Of a DNA stretch of 64,000 nt, positions 55,620-64,000 are shown one piece after another (the stretch's first letter is position 1; each line of letters opens with the position of its first letter). The translations under genes and the position numbers were made by a program. The stretch lies in assembly GCF_001942465.1 (NCBI RefSeq), contig NZ_MKJY01000603.1, positions 25,737-89,736 of the forward strand, in the 5' to 3' direction. The DNA comes from Actinomadura sp. CNU-125. Lineage in GTDB: Bacteria; Actinomycetota; Actinomycetes; Streptosporangiales; Streptosporangiaceae. The notes beneath the pieces are model-generated. The model saw only the letters and a list, made by a program, of their open reading frames with translations. It made no database searches and was not told the origin of the DNA.

Positions 55620-56266
55620 ACATCGTCGAACTCGAAGGGGTGACGAAGGAGTACCCGGGCGGCGTCGCGGCGCTGCGGGGCGTCGACCTGACGATCGCGC
55701 GGGGCGAACCGGCGGCGATCGTGGGGCCGTCCGGTTCGGGGAAGTCGACGCTGCTGCACATCATCGGCACGCTCGACCGTCCGACGGCGGGCGCGGTGAC
55801 GATCGCCGGGCACCCCGTCGCGGACCTGCCGGACCGGGCGCTGTCGGCGCTGCGGGCCGGGCACATCGGGTTCGTGTTCCAGCAGTTCCACCTCGCCGAC
55901 GGAGTTCCGGCGCTCGACAACGTCGCCGACGGCCTCCTGTACGCGGGCGTCCGGCTGGGCGAGCGGAGGGAACGGGCCCGCGCGGCGCTGGAACGAGTGG
56001 GTCTCGGCGCGCGCGCGGGCCACCGGCCGCACGAGCTGTCGGGCGGCGAGCGGCAGCGCGTCGCGGTGGCGCGCGCCGTGGTCGGCGAACCGGACCTGCT
56101 GCTCGCCGACGAACCCACCGGCAACCTCGACAGCGCCGCGGGCGCCGAGGTCCTGGACCTCCTGGACGACCTGGGCCGGGGCGGCACGACCGTCGCGGTC
56201 ATCACGCACGACCCGGACGTCGCCGCCCGGATGCCCTCCGCATACGCGTCGCCGACGGCCGTATAA
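55616..56266 (+). CDS. ABC transporter ATP-binding protein (MacB/LolD-type), C-terminal frameshift
   Basis: A 216-residue ATPase in the present frame. Walker A is GPSGSGKST, the Q-loop is FVFQQFHLADG, the signature motif is LSGGERQRVAVARA, Walker B is LLLADEPTGNLDS, and the H-loop is ITHDPDVA. After ARMPS the frame changes: one C missing near 56234-56239 would give a normal RIRVADGRITAD ending, making the protein slightly longer. It starts by ATGA overlap with the adaptor gene. Confidence 0.92.
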   Translation: MNIVELEGVTKEYPGGVAALRGVDLTIARGEPAAIVGPSGSGKSTLLHIIGTLDRPTAGAVTIAGHPVADLPDRALSALRAGHIGFVFQQFHLADGVPALDNVADGLLYAGVRLGERRERARAALERVGLGARAGHRPHELSGGERQRVAVARAVVGEPDLLLADEPTGNLDSAAGAEVLDLLDDLGRGGTTVAVITHDPDVAARMPSAYASPTAV

Positions 56267-56384
56267 CCGCCGACGACCGCCCCGGACACCCGCCCCCCGA
56301 CGCCGGGCCGTGTCGCGTGTGTGCGGGTTTCGGCGATGGGGCGTGCACCGGACGTCCGGGCTGCGACCGCGCGGGGAGCGGGCG

Positions 56385-57579
56385 GTGAGCGCGGGGCTTT
56401 CGCCCGCGCGGCTCTCGGCCGGGGACGTGCTGCGCACGGGGCTCGCGGGGCTGCGGGCCCGTCCGGCGCGGGCGGTGCTGTCCGCGCTCGGCGTCGCGCT
56501 CGGGATCGCCACGATGACCGCGGTGATCGGGATCTCGGCGTCCGGGCAGGAGGACCTGCTGCGGCGGCTGGACCGGCTCGGCACGAACCTGCTGACGGCC
56601 GGGCCCGGCGAGACGCTGTTCGGGCAGGACGCGCAACTGCCGCGCGCCGCCCCCGGCATGGCGGGCCGCATCGAGGGCGTGACGTCGGTCGCCGCGACGG
56701 GCACGGTGGACGCGACCGTGCGGCGGACGGGCGCGATCCCCGCGGAGGTCACGCACGGGATCGGCGTGCAGGCCGCGACCGTCGGGCTGCCCGGGACGCT
56801 GCGGGCGCACGTCGCGGCGGGGCGGGCGCTGAACACCGCGAACGCGCGGTATCCGGGGACGGTCCTCGGGGCGGAGGCGGCGCGGCGGCTGGGCGTCGAC
56901 CGGCCCGGGGCGCGGGTGTGGATCGGCGGCCGGTGGTTCACCGTCCTCGGGGTGCTGGCACCGGCGGGGCTCGCCCCGGAGATCGACCGGTCGGCGCTGG
57001 TCGGATGGGCGGCGGCCGAACGGTACCTCGGGTTCGACGGGCGTCCGACGACGATCTACGTGCGGGCGGCGGACGGGGCGGTGCCGGACGTCCGGGACGC
57101 CCTGGCGCGGACGGCCGACCCGGAGCACCCGGAGCAGGTGCGGGTGAGCCGCCCGTCGGACGCGCTGGCGGCGAAGGCCGCGGCGGCGGGCGCGTTCACC
57201 GGGGTGCTGCTCGGGCTCGGCGCGGTCGCGCTGCTGGTCGGCGGCGTGGGTGTCGCGAACACGATGGTCATCTCGGTGCTGGAGCGGCGGCCGCGAGATC
57301 GGGCTGCGCCGGTCGCTCGGGGCGACCCGGGGGCAGGTCCGGGTGCAGTTCCTCGCCGAGTCGCTGCTGCTGTCGGCGCTCGGGGGCGCGGCGGGGACGG
57401 TGCTGGGCGCGGCCGTCACCGTGGGATACGCGCTCGTCCGGGGCTGGCCGCCGGTCGTGCCGGGCTGGGCGCTCGGCGGCGGGTTCGCGGCGACGCTCCT
57501 GGTCGGCGCGGTGGCGGGACTGTATCCGGCGATGCGGGCGGCGCGGTCGGCGCCGACGGCGGCTCTGGCCACGGCGTGA
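56385..57579 (+). CDS. MacB-like ABC transporter permease (FtsX domain), frameshifted
   Basis: About 398 residues. The first membrane segment and MacB periplasmic domain begin SARPARAVLSALGVALGIATMTAVIGIS and run through RIEGVTSVAATG; the C-terminal FtsX core has VGGVGVANTMVISVLERR then REIGLRRSLGATRGQVRVQFLAESLLLSALGG. One extra C near 57291 shifts the frame between ERR and REIG. The GTG at 56385 follows GGGGAG. With the ATPase and adaptor it forms an exporter or lipoprotein/peptide-handling complex. Confidence 0.9.
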
Positions 57580-57638
57580 CGAGTCGGGGCATGATTGAAA
57601 CGCCGTTGCCGTCCCGCCCCCGGGGGAGGTGTTCCGTC

Positions 57639-58001
57639 GTGCCCGTGCCAGGCATCCTGCGCAAGTCCTGCCGCGATTTCCTCGGGATCGACGGGGAGAT
57701 CCGCTACATCTTCCCCGCGCAGTCCTACGGCGGCGGCGCCGGCTTCATCTTCGTGGTCACCGACGACCGCATCTCGGTGATCACGACGGGCGCGCTGAGC
57801 CGCAGCAGGCCGAAGAGCGTCTGGGGCAGCTACCCGCGCGGGACCCGGATCGGCCCGCTGGAGACGGGCACCGGCGCGTCCTTCGAGTTCGCCGGAGGGC
57901 GGTTCGAGATCGACGACGAGTACATCGCCGTCCTCAACGCGGCCGACGCCGAGATCTTCGACCGCGACAGCCTGCCCCGCGACCCCCTCCCCGACCTGTA
58001 G
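57639..58001 (+). CDS. Hypothetical protein, PH-like fold possible
   Basis: A 120-residue protein from a GTG at 57639 with GGGGGAGG 9 nt upstream. The sequence is beta-rich (GFIFVVTDDRISVITTGALSR; SFEFAGGRFEIDDEYIAVLNAADAEIFDRD), a pattern resembling bacterial PH domains. No catalytic motif. It lies 60 bp after the permease and may be part of that operon. Confidence 0.7.
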   Translation: MPVPGILRKSCRDFLGIDGEIRYIFPAQSYGGGAGFIFVVTDDRISVITTGALSRSRPKSVWGSYPRGTRIGPLETGTGASFEFAGGRFEIDDEYIAVLNAADAEIFDRDSLPRDPLPDL

Positions 58002-58025
58002 CGGGGGAGGGGCCCGCGGAACGCC

Positions 58026-59444
58026 CTAGAACTCGCCTTTGGTCTCCAGGCGCAGGAACGCGCGGGCGATCGGCTGCGCGGTGAGCGCCGCCTGCCAGCG
58101 GCGCGCGCCGAGCCGCCGCAGCTCCGCGGCCCGATCACCGACGCGGACGGCTCGTCCGGCGGCGTCCACGCGAGCCGCCGGACGACGTCGGGCTGCAGCA
58201 GGTTCTCGGACGGCATCGAGTTCTCCTCGGCGAGCGCCGCGACGACCGCCGCGGGCGGCGGTGCGCCGCTTGGCGGCCTCGGGGTCGCGGTCGGCCCAGC
58301 GGTGCGCGGGCGGCGGGCCGTCGCCGGGCAGGTTCGCGGCGGGCAGCCGCCGGTCGGGCAGCTCCCGGGCGCGCGCCACGGCGCTCAGCCACGCCGACTG
58401 GTGCCGCCGGGCGGCGCGGCCCCGCATCGTCGGCAGCGCCTGCACGTCGGGGATGGACTGCGGGGCCTGCTGCGCGAGCTCGATGATGGCGGCGTCCTGC
58501 AGCACCCGGCCGGGCGACAGGTCCCGCTCGCGGGCGATCTTGTCGCGCATCTCCCACACCGACCGGACGATCGCGAGCGCCCGCCGGTTGCGCACCCGGT
58601 GGATCCCGGACGTCCGCCGCCACGGGTCGGCGCGCGGCGGCTTCGGCGGGGTGGCGAGGATCGCCTCGAACTCCTCCAGCGCCCAGTCGAGCTTGCCGGC
58701 CGCGACGAGCTCGCCGTGCAGGGCGTCGCGCAGCTCGACGAGCAGCTCGACGTCCAGCGCGGCGTAGCGCAGCCAGTCCTCGGGGAGGGGGCGGGTGGAC
58801 CAGTCGGCCGCCGAGTACCCCTTCTCCAGCAGGAACCCGAGCACGTTCTCGACCATGGAGCCGAGCCCGACGCGCGGGTAGCCGAGCAGCCGCCCGGCGA
58901 GTTCGGTGTCGAACAGCCGCCGGGGGACGAGCCCGACCTCGGCGAGGCACGGCAGGTCCTGGTTGGCGGCGTGCAGCACGATCTCGGCGTCCGCGAGCGC
59001 GGCGTCGAGCCCGGACAGGTCCGGGCAGGCGACCGGGTCGATCAGCGCGGTGCCCGCCCCGGCCCGCCGCAACTGCACCAGGTAGGCGCGCTGCCCGTAC
59101 CGGTAGCCGGACGCGCGCTCCGCGTCGACCGCGACGGGACCGTTCCCGGCGGCGAACGCGGCGATGACGCGCTCCAGCGCGGCGGCGTCCCCCACGACGG
59201 GCGGCACGCCCTCCCGGGGGTCCAGCAGCGGGACGGCCGCGGGCGCGTCGGTGGACGTGCCGTTCGACGCGTCGGTGCCGGTTCCGGTGCCGGTGGCGGG
59301 AGGGTCGCCGCCGGTGGGGTCTGGAACGGTCCCGGCCGCCTTCCGCGTACCGGATCCCCCTTCGGGGCCGGTGGCGCGCGTCTCGGACATTCCCACGATT
59401 TCCGTGTTCTCCCCCGCCGCCTCGGTTTCGGACGCTTGACTCAC
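58026..59444 (-). CDS. rnd: Ribonuclease D (DEDD 3'-5' exonuclease with HRDC), frameshifted
   Basis: About 472 residues. DEDD motifs are VAVDAERASGYRYGQRAYLVQLR (Exo I), LHAANQDLPCL (Exo II) and LRYAALDVELLVELRD (Exo III, Tyr then Asp). An HRDC domain follows (LAIVRSVWEMRDKIARERDLSPGRVLQDAAIIELAQQ). The segment between about 58251-58266 and 58130-58141 is in another frame (MPSENLLQPDVVRRLAW...PPDEPSAS), so two shifts interrupt an otherwise normal tail. It trims stable-RNA ends. The N-terminus has a low-complexity Gly/Thr/Pro extension; the GTG at 59444 is used. Confidence 0.88.
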   Translation of the reverse strand: MSQASETEAAGENTEIVGMSETRATGPEGGSGTRKAAGTVPDPTGGDPPATGTGTGTDASNGTSTDAPAAVPLLDPREGVPPVVGDAAALERVIAAFAAGNGPVAVDAERASGYRYGQRAYLVQLRRAGAGTALIDPVACPDLSGLDAALADAEIVLHAANQDLPCLAEVGLVPRRLFDTELAGRLLGYPRVGLGSMVENVLGFLLEKGYSAADWSTRPLPEDWLRYAALDVELLVELRDALHGELVAAGKLDWALEEFEAILATPPKPPRADPWRRTSGIHRVRNRRALAIVRSVWEMRDKIARERDLSPGRVLQDAAIIELAQQAPQSIPDVQALPTMRGRAARRHQSAWLSAVARARELPDRRLPAANLPGDGPPPAHRWADRDPEAAKRRTAARGGRRGARRGELDAVREPAAARRRPAARVDAAGRAVRVGDRAAELRRLGARRWQAALTAQPIARAFLRLETKGEF

Positions 59445-59463
59445 GCCCCCTACCGTACGTCGC

Positions 59464-60030
59464 TCAGCCGCCTTCGCCGCCGGGGCCGCCCGGCAGTGCG
59501 GCGACTCCGGTGGGCGGCAGGCCCGCCGTGGTGCACATCACCTCGATCCACGCGGCGACGTGACCTGCCACGTCGTCGCCGGTCGGGGACCAGGACGCCC
59601 GCAGTTCCAGCTCGGTCGTGGACGGTTCGTCGCTTTTGTCGCCGAAACTCTCGGAGACCGCACGGGTGATCGTCCCCGACACGCCCGCGTAGCCGACCGG
59701 TTCGAGGGCTTCCAGGAGCCAGTCCCACGCGACGGAGCCGATCAGCTCGTCGGCGGCGATGTCGGGTTCGAGGTCGGCGCGGATGTAGGCGACGACGCGG
59801 AAGCCGTTCGTCCAGCCGTTGCCGCCCTCGGGGTCGTACAGGATGATCAGCCGCCCGGCCGCGACCTCGGTGTCGTCGTCGCGGTAGACGGTGCCGGACA
59901 TCGCGGCCGCGTGCGGCGCGAGCCGCTGCGGGGCGGGCATGTCCTCGAGGTCGAGCTCGGGCCGGACGGCCGGGCCCTCGAGGATCTCGTGGAACGTGTC
60001 GAGGACCCGCTGGAAGGCGGGTGGTGTCAT
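59464..60030 (-). CDS. DUF3000 domain protein
   Basis: A 188-residue actinobacterial protein of unknown function (FQRVLDTFHEILEGPAVRPELDLEDMPAPQRLAPHAAAMSG; RLIILYDPEGGNGWTNGFRVVAYIRADLE). The ATG at 60030 matches the start of homologues. The same frame is open upstream for another 136 codons, encoding a Zn-ribbon segment, so it could be made as a longer fusion. It lies between rnd and hemE, as I recall it in other actinomycetes. Confidence 0.88.
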   Translation of the reverse strand: MTPPAFQRVLDTFHEILEGPAVRPELDLEDMPAPQRLAPHAAAMSGTVYRDDDTEVAAGRLIILYDPEGGNGWTNGFRVVAYIRADLEPDIAADELIGSVAWDWLLEALEPVGYAGVSGTITRAVSESFGDKSDEPSTTELELRASWSPTGDDVAGHVAAWIEVMCTTAGLPPTGVAALPGGPGGEGG

Positions 60031-60438
60031 GGGCGCACCGGCCTGGACGTGGGAACGGGACTCGGATCGGTGATGCCGGGACGGGTGGCCGTCGCGCGGG
60101 GCGACGGGCGGTGACGCTGGGGGAACAGGCACAGCACAGGTTGTTTCGTCTCGGGGGCCGGGCCGCTCAGGCCACGGCCCGCGTGGAGGCGCCGCCGGAC
60201 GCACCGGCGGTGCGGCGGGCGGACGGCCGGGCGAGGGAGGTGCCGCGCGCGGGATGGCGGCCGGGTCGGACGGCTCGGACGGGCCGGCCGAACCGGGCCC
60301 GCCGAGGTCGATCAGGCCGCCGAGGAGGACGGCGGTGCCGCACTCGACGCACGCGCGCTCCGGACAATCGGGACCGTGCCCGTCCGGGCACGGCGGCTGC
60401 TCGAACATACGTTCATCACCGCAGGTGGAGCAGTACAA
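60031..60438 (-). CDS. Zinc-ribbon/Pro-rich segment in frame with DUF3000
   Basis: Starting at a TTG at 60438 with GGGAGG 7 nt upstream, the frame reads YCSTCGDERMFEQPPCPDGHG then PERACVECGTAVLLGG, with eight Cys/His in zinc-ribbon spacing. It is followed by about 80 Pro/Ala/Arg-rich residues. There is no stop before the DUF3000 ATG, so the product as read is a 324-residue fusion. A separate small zinc protein whose stop was lost by an indel is the alternative. Confidence 0.55.
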
Positions 60439-60673
60439 GGGGGAACCTCCCTCACCTATGACACGGATCACGTTGGCATGAGCCGGAGACAGAATGCGGG
60501 ACTTCGCTCGGCGTGTCCGGAACTTCATCCGCCCGTCGGACGTACGCGCGTCGCCGCCCCCGGACTTTACGCGGGCTCGCGGCGTGCACGGCCGGCGTGC
60601 GCGTCGGGCGGCGCGCGTCCCGAGTACCGGGTCCGGTGTATGGCCGCGCGGGTTTCGTGGGAGCATTTCAGAC
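60439..60673. other. Intergenic region between the zinc-ribbon gene and hemE
   Basis: About 235 bp with no gene. It must contain both divergent promoters. I could not identify confident -10/-35 elements, and the hemE start lacks a ribosome-binding site, so its mRNA may be leaderless. Confidence 0.4.
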
Positions 60674-61732
60674 GTGGCTGCCAACGCTCTGGTTACCGAC
60701 GATTCGAGCCCGTTCCTGCGCGCCTGCCGCCGCCGGCCGGTGCCGCACACGCCCGTGTGGTTCATGCGGCAGGCCGGCCGGTCGCTGCCGGAATACCTGC
60801 GGGTGCGCGAGGGCGTGCCGATGCTGGAGTCCTGCACCCGGCCGGACATGATCGTCGAGATCACGATGCAGCCGGTGCGGCGGTACGCCGTGGACGCCGC
60901 GATCTTCTTCAGCGACATCATGGTGCCGCTCAAGGCGATCGGCATCGACCTCGACATCAAGCCGGGCGTCGGCCCGGTGATCGCCGACCCGATCCGGGAC
61001 GCGGCGGGCCTGGACGCGCTGCGCGCGCTCGAACCGGACGACGTCCCGTACGTGTCCGAGGCCGTCGCGGGCCTCGTCGGCGAGTTGGGCGGCACGCCGC
61101 TGATCGGCTTCGCGGGCGGCCCGTTCACGCTCGCCTCGTACCTGATCGAGGGCGGCCCGTCCAAGAACCACGAGCGCACCAAGGCCATGATGTACGGCGA
61201 GCCGGAGCTGTGGTCCACGCTCATGGAGCGGCTCTCCGACCTCACGATCGAGTTCCTCAAGGTGCAGGTCGCGGCGGGGGCGAGCGCCGTCCAGCTCTTC
61301 GACTCCTGGGTGGGCGCGGTGGCCGCGCAGGACTACCGGACGGCGGTGCTGCCGCACACCCGCCGGATCTTCGCGGCGGTCGAGCCGCTCGGCGTTCCGC
61401 GCATCCACTTCGGCGTCGGCACCGGCGAACTGCTCGGCCCGATGGGCGAGGCGGGCGCGGACGTCGTCGGCGTCGACTGGCGGGTGCCGCTGGACGAGGC
61501 CGTCGGCCGCGTCGAGCCCGGCAAGGCGCTGCAGGGCAACCTCGACCCCGCGATCCTGTTCGCCCCGTGGGAGACGATCGAGCAGCGCGCGCGCGACGTC
61601 CTGGCCCGCGGGCGTACGGCCGAGGGTCACATCTTCAACCTCGGGCACGGTGTGCTTCCGTCGACGAACCCGGACGTGCTCGCCCGCCTCGCGGACCTGG
61701 TCCACGAGGCGAGCGCGGAGCACACGGCCTGA
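60674..61732 (+). CDS. hemE: Uroporphyrinogen decarboxylase
   Basis: A 352-residue haem biosynthesis enzyme that converts uroporphyrinogen III to coproporphyrinogen III. The two signatures are TPVWFMRQAGRSLPEY (catalytic Arg) and IGFAGGPFTLASYLIEGG, with the catalytic Asp in FFSDIMVPLKA and a late HGVLPSTNP with the substrate-binding His. The GTG at 60674 matches the family's length; upstream in-frame sequence is non-coding. Confidence 0.97.
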   Translation: MAANALVTDDSSPFLRACRRRPVPHTPVWFMRQAGRSLPEYLRVREGVPMLESCTRPDMIVEITMQPVRRYAVDAAIFFSDIMVPLKAIGIDLDIKPGVGPVIADPIRDAAGLDALRALEPDDVPYVSEAVAGLVGELGGTPLIGFAGGPFTLASYLIEGGPSKNHERTKAMMYGEPELWSTLMERLSDLTIEFLKVQVAAGASAVQLFDSWVGAVAAQDYRTAVLPHTRRIFAAVEPLGVPRIHFGVGTGELLGPMGEAGADVVGVDWRVPLDEAVGRVEPGKALQGNLDPAILFAPWETIEQRARDVLARGRTAEGHIFNLGHGVLPSTNPDVLARLADLVHEASAEHTA

Positions 61733-61748
61733 CGTCCGCCCGTCCGGT

Positions 61749-62822
61749 TCAGGGCTGCTGCCGGGGCCCGGACGTCCCCGAAGGCGGGCCGCCCGGAGCG
61801 GGCGGGGCACCGGGAGCGGGCGTGCCGCCCGGAGCGGGCGCGCCGCCCGCCGGGGCGAGCGGCCCGCGCGGGTTCGACCACGAGCGCAACCGCGCGCGCA
61901 GCCGGTGCCGCAGCAGGAAGACCGGGACGGCCAGGACCGCGAGCGTGACCAGGAACGGCAGCAGCCAGCCCAGGACGAGGGCGAGACCGCCGACGAACGA
62001 GCTGAACGCGTCCCAGCCGTTCTTCAGGCCGCCGAGGAAGCCGCCCTCCTCCTCCTTGGGCTCCTCCTTCGGCGCCGCCTTGCCGACCACGGTGACCGTC
62101 AGGGTCGCGTAACCGGTGCTCTCCTGCAGCGACTTGTGCCGGGCCTGCAGCGCCTCCAGGTCCGATTCCCGCTCGGAGATCTCGTCTTCGAGCTTCATGA
62201 TCTCGTCGAGGGACTCGGCGCGCTCCAGCAGCTTCTGGAAGGACGCGAGCGTGGCCTTCGCCGACCGGACGCGGCTCTCGACGTCGGCGACCTCCGCCGT
62301 GACGTCCTGCGTCTCCTGGGTCAGCGACAGCTTCTCGCCCAGCTCCGAGCCCAGCCGCCCCAGCAGCTCCGCGTAGCGCTCGGCGGGGATGCGCAGGGTG
62401 ACCTCGGCGCGCGGCGGGGAATTGTCGCTCGACTCGCTCCCGACGTAGCCGCCCGCCGCCGTGGTGAGCTGCTTGGCGCGGCTCGCGGCCTTCTCCACGT
62501 CGTCCGCGCGCACCCTGAGCTCGGACGTGTAGATGACGGCGCGGCCCGCTGCCGGGAGCTTCGCGTTCGACCCCCGGGACCCCTCGGAACCGTCGGACCC
62601 CTCGGACTCCTCCGAACCGGAGCCTTCCCGGGCGCCGTTCTGCGTGCTCCGCTGCTTCTCTGGGGCGGCGCCTCCCCGACCGGTCGTCCCCTCGTCGCGC
62701 GCCTCCGCGGGCGCGCTGGACCCCGCCGAGTCCGTCCCGGACGAGCAACCGGCGAGCAGCCCGGCCAGGAGCAGGGTGACCAATACGAATGTCGCTTGCC
62801 TGACACTTCTGGCGATCCGCAT
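61749..62822 (-). CDS. DUF4349 lipoprotein
   Basis: A 357-residue membrane-anchored lipoprotein. The lipobox LLAGC places Cys26 as the anchor; a Ser/Gly/Glu-rich linker follows. The DUF4349 domain has VIYTSELRVRADDVEKA, a VTLRIPAERYAELLGRLGSELGEKLSLTQETQDVTAEVADVESR stretch and a coiled coil (LDEIMKLEDEISERESDLEALQARHK). A C-terminal membrane segment and a Pro/Gly tail end it. It is commonly next to hemE in actinomycetes; function unknown. Confidence 0.9.
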   Translation of the reverse strand: MRIARSVRQATFVLVTLLLAGLLAGCSSGTDSAGSSAPAEARDEGTTGRGGAAPEKQRSTQNGAREGSGSEESEGSDGSEGSRGSNAKLPAAGRAVIYTSELRVRADDVEKAASRAKQLTTAAGGYVGSESSDNSPPRAEVTLRIPAERYAELLGRLGSELGEKLSLTQETQDVTAEVADVESRVRSAKATLASFQKLLERAESLDEIMKLEDEISERESDLEALQARHKSLQESTGYATLTVTVVGKAAPKEEPKEEEGGFLGGLKNGWDAFSSFVGGLALVLGWLLPFLVTLAVLAVPVFLLRHRLRARLRSWSNPRGPLAPAGGAPAPGGTPAPGAPPAPGGPPSGTSGPRQQP

Positions 62823-62940
62823 GCGGCTTGGACGACGTGGCGTACGTCACCGTTCCGTGGGGCGAATCGCGAAAAGAGCACGAAGCGGGCACGTCCGGGT
62901 CACGGCCGGAGCCCCCGCGGACCGGCCGTGACCCGCACGA

Positions 62941-64000
62941 TCACGGGGTGCTCGTCAGCAGCATGGGCCCGCCGATGTTCACGTCCCCCAGCATCCACAG
63001 GTCGCCGGTGCCGGGGACGACGACCAGCTCCTTCCCGTTGAAGTTGCTCCGGTTCGGTGCCGGGGTCGTGCGCACCCGTCGCCACGTCCCGTCGTCGAGG
63101 CGCAGCAGCCCGGGCTCGGCGGGCTCGTTCAGGGAGTGGCCGAGGGCCCACACCGTGCCGTCCTCGCCCGCGACCACCTCGCCGAGCGAGTTGAGGCCCG
63201 CGGGCGGTTCGACGTTGCGCCACGAGGCGCCGTCCCAGCGCGAGATGACCGGTGTGGCGGGCCTGGTGCCGTGGTTCGTGCCGACGGCCCACGCCTCGGT
63301 GGGCGACACCACGGCGATGTCGGTCAGCCACGCGCCCCCGGGCGGCGGTTCGAGCGGGACGTCGCGCCACTCCCGGCCGTCGAAGTGGCGCGCGACGGGC
63401 TCATCGCCGTACCGGCCGGCCAGGACCATCGCCCAGATGTCGTCGTCCGCCTGAATGCTGATGGCGGTCAGCAGTCCGTCTTCGGGGAGGATGATCTGCG
63501 GCGCGACGTGCGACCACGCGTCGCCCGTCCAGCGGTAGAAGCCGCCGGTGCTCTGCAGCCAGACGTTCCCGTCCCGCACATGGAGCCCGGCGGAGGCGGA
63601 GCCCGGCGGGAGTTCGACCTCGGTGAAGGCGGTTCCGGTGAAGCGGGCGACGTACGGTTCCCTGGTGCGGCCCCCCTCGGGCGAGCCGTCCAGGTAGCGG
63701 ATGCCGCTGATCCACACGTCCTCCGGACCGGCGGTCCGGACGACGTTGATCCGGCCGTGCCGGTCCAGGCCGTCGAGGTCGTACTCGACCCAGCGGTCGC
63801 CCGTCCAGCGCCGCACGACCGGGTTGCCCGCGTAGCTGGTCCCCGTGCCCGGGATGGGGCCGGGGAGCATGAACTCGCCCTGGACGCCGCTGATCCAGAT
63901 GCTGTCGGGGGAGGCGGCGGGCGAGGCCGTCGAGGTAGTTGAGCGGCCAGGAAGAACGGGGAGCCCCACGGAGCGGAGTTCGAGGGGCGCGGCGGCGGGG
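62941..64000 (-). CDS. Beta-propeller-like protein, 5' end outside window, frameshifted
   Basis: At least 340 residues with repeated WxGxxW blades: VVRRWTGDRWVEYDL, YRWTGDAWSHV, ARHFDGREWRDVPL, ISRWDGASWRNV, LRLDDGTWRRV, alternating with DVWISG/DIWAMV/EAWAVG/TVWALG motifs. This is a propeller of about five to six visible blades, probably secreted. Near 63910-63935 the frame switches (LNYLDGLA in one frame, AASPDSIWISG in the other), so the N-terminal part lies in a different frame and runs past the window end. Function unknown. Confidence 0.75.
   Translation of the reverse strand, partial: PAAAPLELRSVGLPVLPGRSTTSTASPAASPDSIWISGVQGEFMLPGPIPGTGTSYAGNPVVRRWTGDRWVEYDLDGLDRHGRINVVRTAGPEDVWISGIRYLDGSPEGGRTREPYVARFTGTAFTEVELPPGSASAGLHVRDGNVWLQSTGGFYRWTGDAWSHVAPQIILPEDGLLTAISIQADDDIWAMVLAGRYGDEPVARHFDGREWRDVPLEPPPGGAWLTDIAVVSPTEAWAVGTNHGTRPATPVISRWDGASWRNVEPPAGLNSLGEVVAGEDGTVWALGHSLNEPAEPGLLRLDDGTWRRVRTTPAPNRSNFNGKELVVVPGTGDLWMLGDVNIGGPMLLTSTP

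Overview
This window is a stretch of chromosome from a high-GC actinomycete. Third codon positions are almost all G or C, GTG and TTG starts are frequent, and neighbouring genes are often coupled by GTGA or ATGA overlaps. The gene content fits a filamentous soil actinobacterium: DUF397/DUF5753 regulators, an MmyB-type regulator remnant, DUF3000, DUF4349, secreted chitin degradation and F420-type monooxygenase. An Actinomadura-like (Streptosporangiales) origin is my inference, not something the sequence proves. I found no rRNA, tRNA, CRISPR array, insertion sequence or prophage.

Left part, 1-20.8 kb (accessory and regulatory): a GH2 beta-mannosidase; an alpha/beta hydrolase; an MFS exporter with a divergent MerR regulator and a textbook MerR-type promoter; a RibD-like reductase; a Cys-tailed unknown; a DUF5753 regulator with two DUF397 proteins facing an RsbW-like ATPase with a coupled 53-aa protein; a TetR/NmrA pair with two identical 18-bp operators; a coupled LPMO-chitinase unit behind a palindromic operator; a chain of overlapping micro-ORFs; a luciferase-like monooxygenase; a DUF2089/membrane/SHOCT-like operon; a DUF4132 protein; three EthD-like paralogues; and a head-to-head pair of truncated genes (aldo/keto reductase and MmyB regulator).

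Middle part, 20.9-28.7 kb: a metabolic island of an HTH-less SIS protein, an N-acyl-D-amino-acid deacylase, a permease, a cytosolic class-A-beta-lactamase-like hydrolase, an N-acylamino-acid racemase/dipeptide-epimerase-type enolase superfamily enzyme, a GNAT acetyltransferase and an M20 peptidase. Matching promoters and GATA...TATC operators lie at both ends. I read it as a system that imports, racemises and deacylates N-acyl amino acids or small peptides.

Right part, 29-64 kb: mostly core genes. These are aconitase; a NarL-type two-component system; LysE and TauE/SafE exporters; an aldo/keto reductase; a Mug-type DNA glycosylase; an ASCH-like protein; a sugar ABC importer without its own ATPase; divergent idi and dxs; a ferredoxin/adrenodoxin-type NADP reductase; an APC permease; a fadA-fadB beta-oxidation pair; an OmpR-type two-component system; an aminoglycoside-phosphotransferase-like kinase; a MacAB-like ABC operon with a lipoprotein; RNase D; DUF3000; hemE; a DUF4349 lipoprotein; and a beta-propeller-like protein cut by the window end.

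A major caution: at least 16 otherwise intact genes carry single-base frameshifts, about 20 events and mostly -1, in GC-rich or homopolymer tracts. Housekeeping genes such as idi, fadB and rnd are among them. This looks like residual indel error in the assembly rather than gene decay. I give the probable full extent of each such gene and the site of the shift.
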